From NCBI GenBank assembly GCA_028282725.1, contig JANQHF010000107.1:62001-126000 (forward strand): DNA of 64,000 nt. The letters are read 5' to 3'. The DNA is from Saprospiraceae bacterium (GTDB taxonomy: Bacteria; Bacteroidota; Bacteroidia; Chitinophagales; Saprospiraceae). The translations under genes were made by a program, and so were the position numbers. Shown piece after piece: positions 62,614 through 64,000 of this stretch (the stretch's first letter is position 1; every line of letters begins with the position of its first letter). The notes beneath the pieces were generated by a model. It ran no database searches. It was given only the letters and a program-made list of their open reading frames with translations, and had not been told where the DNA came from.

Positions 62614-63684
62614 ATGCAAAAACTGATTTTTCGCGCTGGTCGTGAAGCCTTTCAAAGAATTCGTTCGCATAAATTTAACCGAAAGGACATCAAGGCCGTC
62701 GTATCGGCAGCAGGAGGACCTAAGTGGTTTACTACTTACGGATTGACCAGGTACATCATCTCCGATTTAATTGATCATCACGACCATGAAATGCACTTCA
62801 TTGGTTCCTCTGTCGGATCCTGGCAAATGACTTCGGCACTGACAAAAGATCCGGCCGCTGCTATTGACCGGCTCCAGGATGCATATTGCAATTTTTTGTA
62901 TTCTGACAAGCCGGATGGTCGCGAGATATCTGAAGCATGCGCCTCAATCATCAGTACCATGTTGAACAATGAACATGATCATATCCTGAATCATACCAGT
63001 CGCAGGCTGCATATCGTGACTTCCCGGGGGAAAGGTTGGTTAGGTCGTGATAATAGATTTACGATGGGAGCGGGCTTTGCCTTCTCCTTTATGGGAAATG
63101 CTTTACATCGTACCCGGCTCAAACACACATTTGAGCGAGTCATCTTCAGCAATCATATCGATCTGCCCTACAATGGACAACACGATCTTCTTCCAACCAC
63201 CTTCATACCCTTGACAGAGAAAAATCTACTGTCTTCTCTGCGGGCCAGCGGAACCATTCCTTATTTGATGCGATCCATACGTGATGTACCAGGAGGGCCG
63301 ACAGGATGTTATTGGGACGGAGGAATTACGGATTACCATATGACCTTCCCTTATTCCATTGATGGCATTGTCCTGCATCCCCACTTCTTACCATATGTAT
63401 TGCCGGGATGGTTTGATAAAAAATTACCCTGGAAAAGAAAGGCAAGCGAGAACTTTATGTCCAAGGTACTGCTCGTCACACCTTCCGAAGAATTTGTCAA
63501 GAGTCTTCCCAGGAAGAAAATTTCCGAACTTGGCGATTTGAAATATTTCGGCTTGGATCAACAGGGACGCATTGACTATTGGTCCGAGATCTCAAAAAGA
63601 AGTCTTGAATTAGGGCAGGAAATGAAGGAGATCATAGAAAGTGGTTCACTGGCTGAGGTGGTACGTCCATATGGTATGGATTGA
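62614..63684 (+). CDS. Patatin-like acyl hydrolase
   Basis: 356 residues. The serine-hydrolase nucleophile elbow is GSSVGSW (about residues 63-69), preceded by the oxyanion loop AVVSAAGGPKW and followed by the catalytic Asp motif DGGITDYH (about 233-240), the patatin dyad pattern. The region between contains a helical insertion (SHKF... AAAIDRLQDAYCNFLYS). It probably hydrolyses phospholipid or another acyl ester; cytoplasmic, as no signal is present. Likely co-transcribed with ilvE, though no metabolic link is evident. Confidence 0.75.
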   Translation: MQKLIFRAGREAFQRIRSHKFNRKDIKAVVSAAGGPKWFTTYGLTRYIISDLIDHHDHEMHFIGSSVGSWQMTSALTKDPAAAIDRLQDAYCNFLYSDKPDGREISEACASIISTMLNNEHDHILNHTSRRLHIVTSRGKGWLGRDNRFTMGAGFAFSFMGNALHRTRLKHTFERVIFSNHIDLPYNGQHDLLPTTFIPLTEKNLLSSLRASGTIPYLMRSIRDVPGGPTGCYWDGGITDYHMTFPYSIDGIVLHPHFLPYVLPGWFDKKLPWKRKASENFMSKVLLVTPSEEFVKSLPRKKISELGDLKYFGLDQQGRIDYWSEISKRSLELGQEMKEIIESGSLAEVVRPYGMD

Positions 63685-63753
63685 ATTCTTAATTAGACGG
63701 ACATACGGGTACAGCCTGTTTTTAGTCAAGTTCTTATGTTAACTTTAGTTGTC

Positions 63754-64000
63754 ATGTTCCTGAAAAGGTGTTATTTCTTAGCCCTAACTACGAATCTATT
63801 TTTTGCTTTAGGGGCGCAATCAGACTTTGACGATATCAGATTGTATAAGATTCATTTCCAACAGGAGGGAGAAAAAATGCAGGATGCATTCCTCATGGAT
63901 GTAATCGATGATAATATCCTGATCATCAACAATCGAAAATTATTAAAGAAAAGTCTCTTGAGTGGATGTGATGAGTGCCTCAGAATCTCTGTGGATGAAA
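63754..64000 (+). CDS. Secreted protein, N-terminal part (continues beyond window)
   Basis: The ATG at 63754 opens a signal peptide (KRCYFLALTTNLFFALGAQ) and 82 residues are visible before the window end. An in-frame ATG at 63736 would add six residues. The mature start (DFDDIRLYKIHFQQEGE, MDVIDDNILIINNRK, CDECLRISVDE) is not recognised. It lies 69 bp after the patatin-like gene and may be part of the same unit. Confidence 0.6.
   Translation, partial: MFLKRCYFLALTTNLFFALGAQSDFDDIRLYKIHFQQEGEKMQDAFLMDVIDDNILIINNRKLLKKSLLSGCDECLRISVDE

Noticed and set aside
1-64000. CRISPR array or cas genes
   Set aside because: No direct repeats with regular spacers and no Cas-like protein. The 18-bp and 34-bp repeats are contiguous, without spacers.

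Overview
The window reads as chromosome of a member of the Bacteroidota, most likely a Saprospiria/Saprospirales-type organism. The signs are a PorP/SprF type IX secretion (T9SS) protein, a large secreted HYR-like adhesin ending in a T9SS type-A sorting domain, Bacteroidota-type families (DUF3667, a DUF4199-like protein, S74 'tail-fiber' surface proteins, BNR/VPS10-like propellers, DUF1080), a Ccm-type cytochrome c system with the CxxxY form of CcmE, and several TTG/GTG starts. Genes are dense, in short operons on both strands. No plasmid, prophage or CRISPR signature is visible.

Layout. 1-0.96 kb: 3' part of a GltD-like Fe-S/FAD oxidoreductase. 1.2-1.3 kb: an 18-bp tandem repeat. 1.5-5.0 kb: two overlapping glycosyltransferases and a RibB/RibA fusion whose RibA half has lost its zinc cysteines. 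5.0-9.3 kb (minus): DUF3667 - gatB - yggS - porP/sprF. 9.5-14.4 kb: T9SS cargo with a four-fold ~80-residue repeat. 14.4-16.7 kb (minus): orphan DNA methyltransferase and a 6-phosphogluconolactonase-like lipoprotein. 17.1-20.2 kb: BNR propeller protein. 20.2-26.9 kb: an accessory, AT-richer 'scar' region with an unknown beta-rich protein, a purine permease, an IS200-type transposase remnant, an unknown helical protein, a tRNA-Arg(CCU) with a damaged acceptor stem, a 34-bp tandem repeat, an S74 surface protein, a frameshifted S74-like remnant and a 5'-truncated IS1634-type transposase. 26.9-29.9 kb (minus): PIG-L deacetylase, FucP-like MFS, ROK kinase. 30.1-34.1 kb: second S74 protein, lipocalin-like and M29 lipoproteins, DUF1080 protein, small membrane protein. 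34.2-37.4 kb (minus): ccmE-ccmF. 37.6-38.3 kb: FtsE-like protein lacking its catalytic residues. 38.3-43.2 kb: DUF255/YyaL lipoprotein, YkuK, S41 peptidase. 43.2-47.0 kb (minus): hmgA - fahA - flavin reductase - frameshifted VOC (tyrosine/homogentisate degradation). 48.0-50.3 kb: paired acyl-CoA dehydrogenases. 50.4-54.9 kb: MerR, deoxynucleoside kinase, gatC, ABC ATPase, cobalamin adenosyltransferase, coaE, panB. 55-57 kb: dnaK with terminator. 57.4-64 kb: MFS transporter, gamma-glutamyltransferase, rdgB, ilvE, patatin-like hydrolase, and the start of a secreted protein.

How the genes fit together. Housekeeping functions are spread over small operons: CoA synthesis (panB, coaE), tRNA amidation (gatB and gatC, far apart), riboflavin, branched-chain amino acids, nucleotide sanitation. 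Catabolic blocks are homogentisate breakdown, an inferred amino-sugar route (deacetylase, importer, kinase) and an alpha/beta-type acyl-CoA dehydrogenase pair. The most unusual points are proteins that keep a family fold but lose its catalytic or metal-binding residues (FtsE-like ATPase, RibA half of RibBA, ROK zinc site), and the eroded mobile-element region around the tRNA. No single wholly new defence or mobile system is evident. The strongest leads are the FtsE-like pseudo-ATPase and the uncharacterised repeats of the T9SS adhesin.
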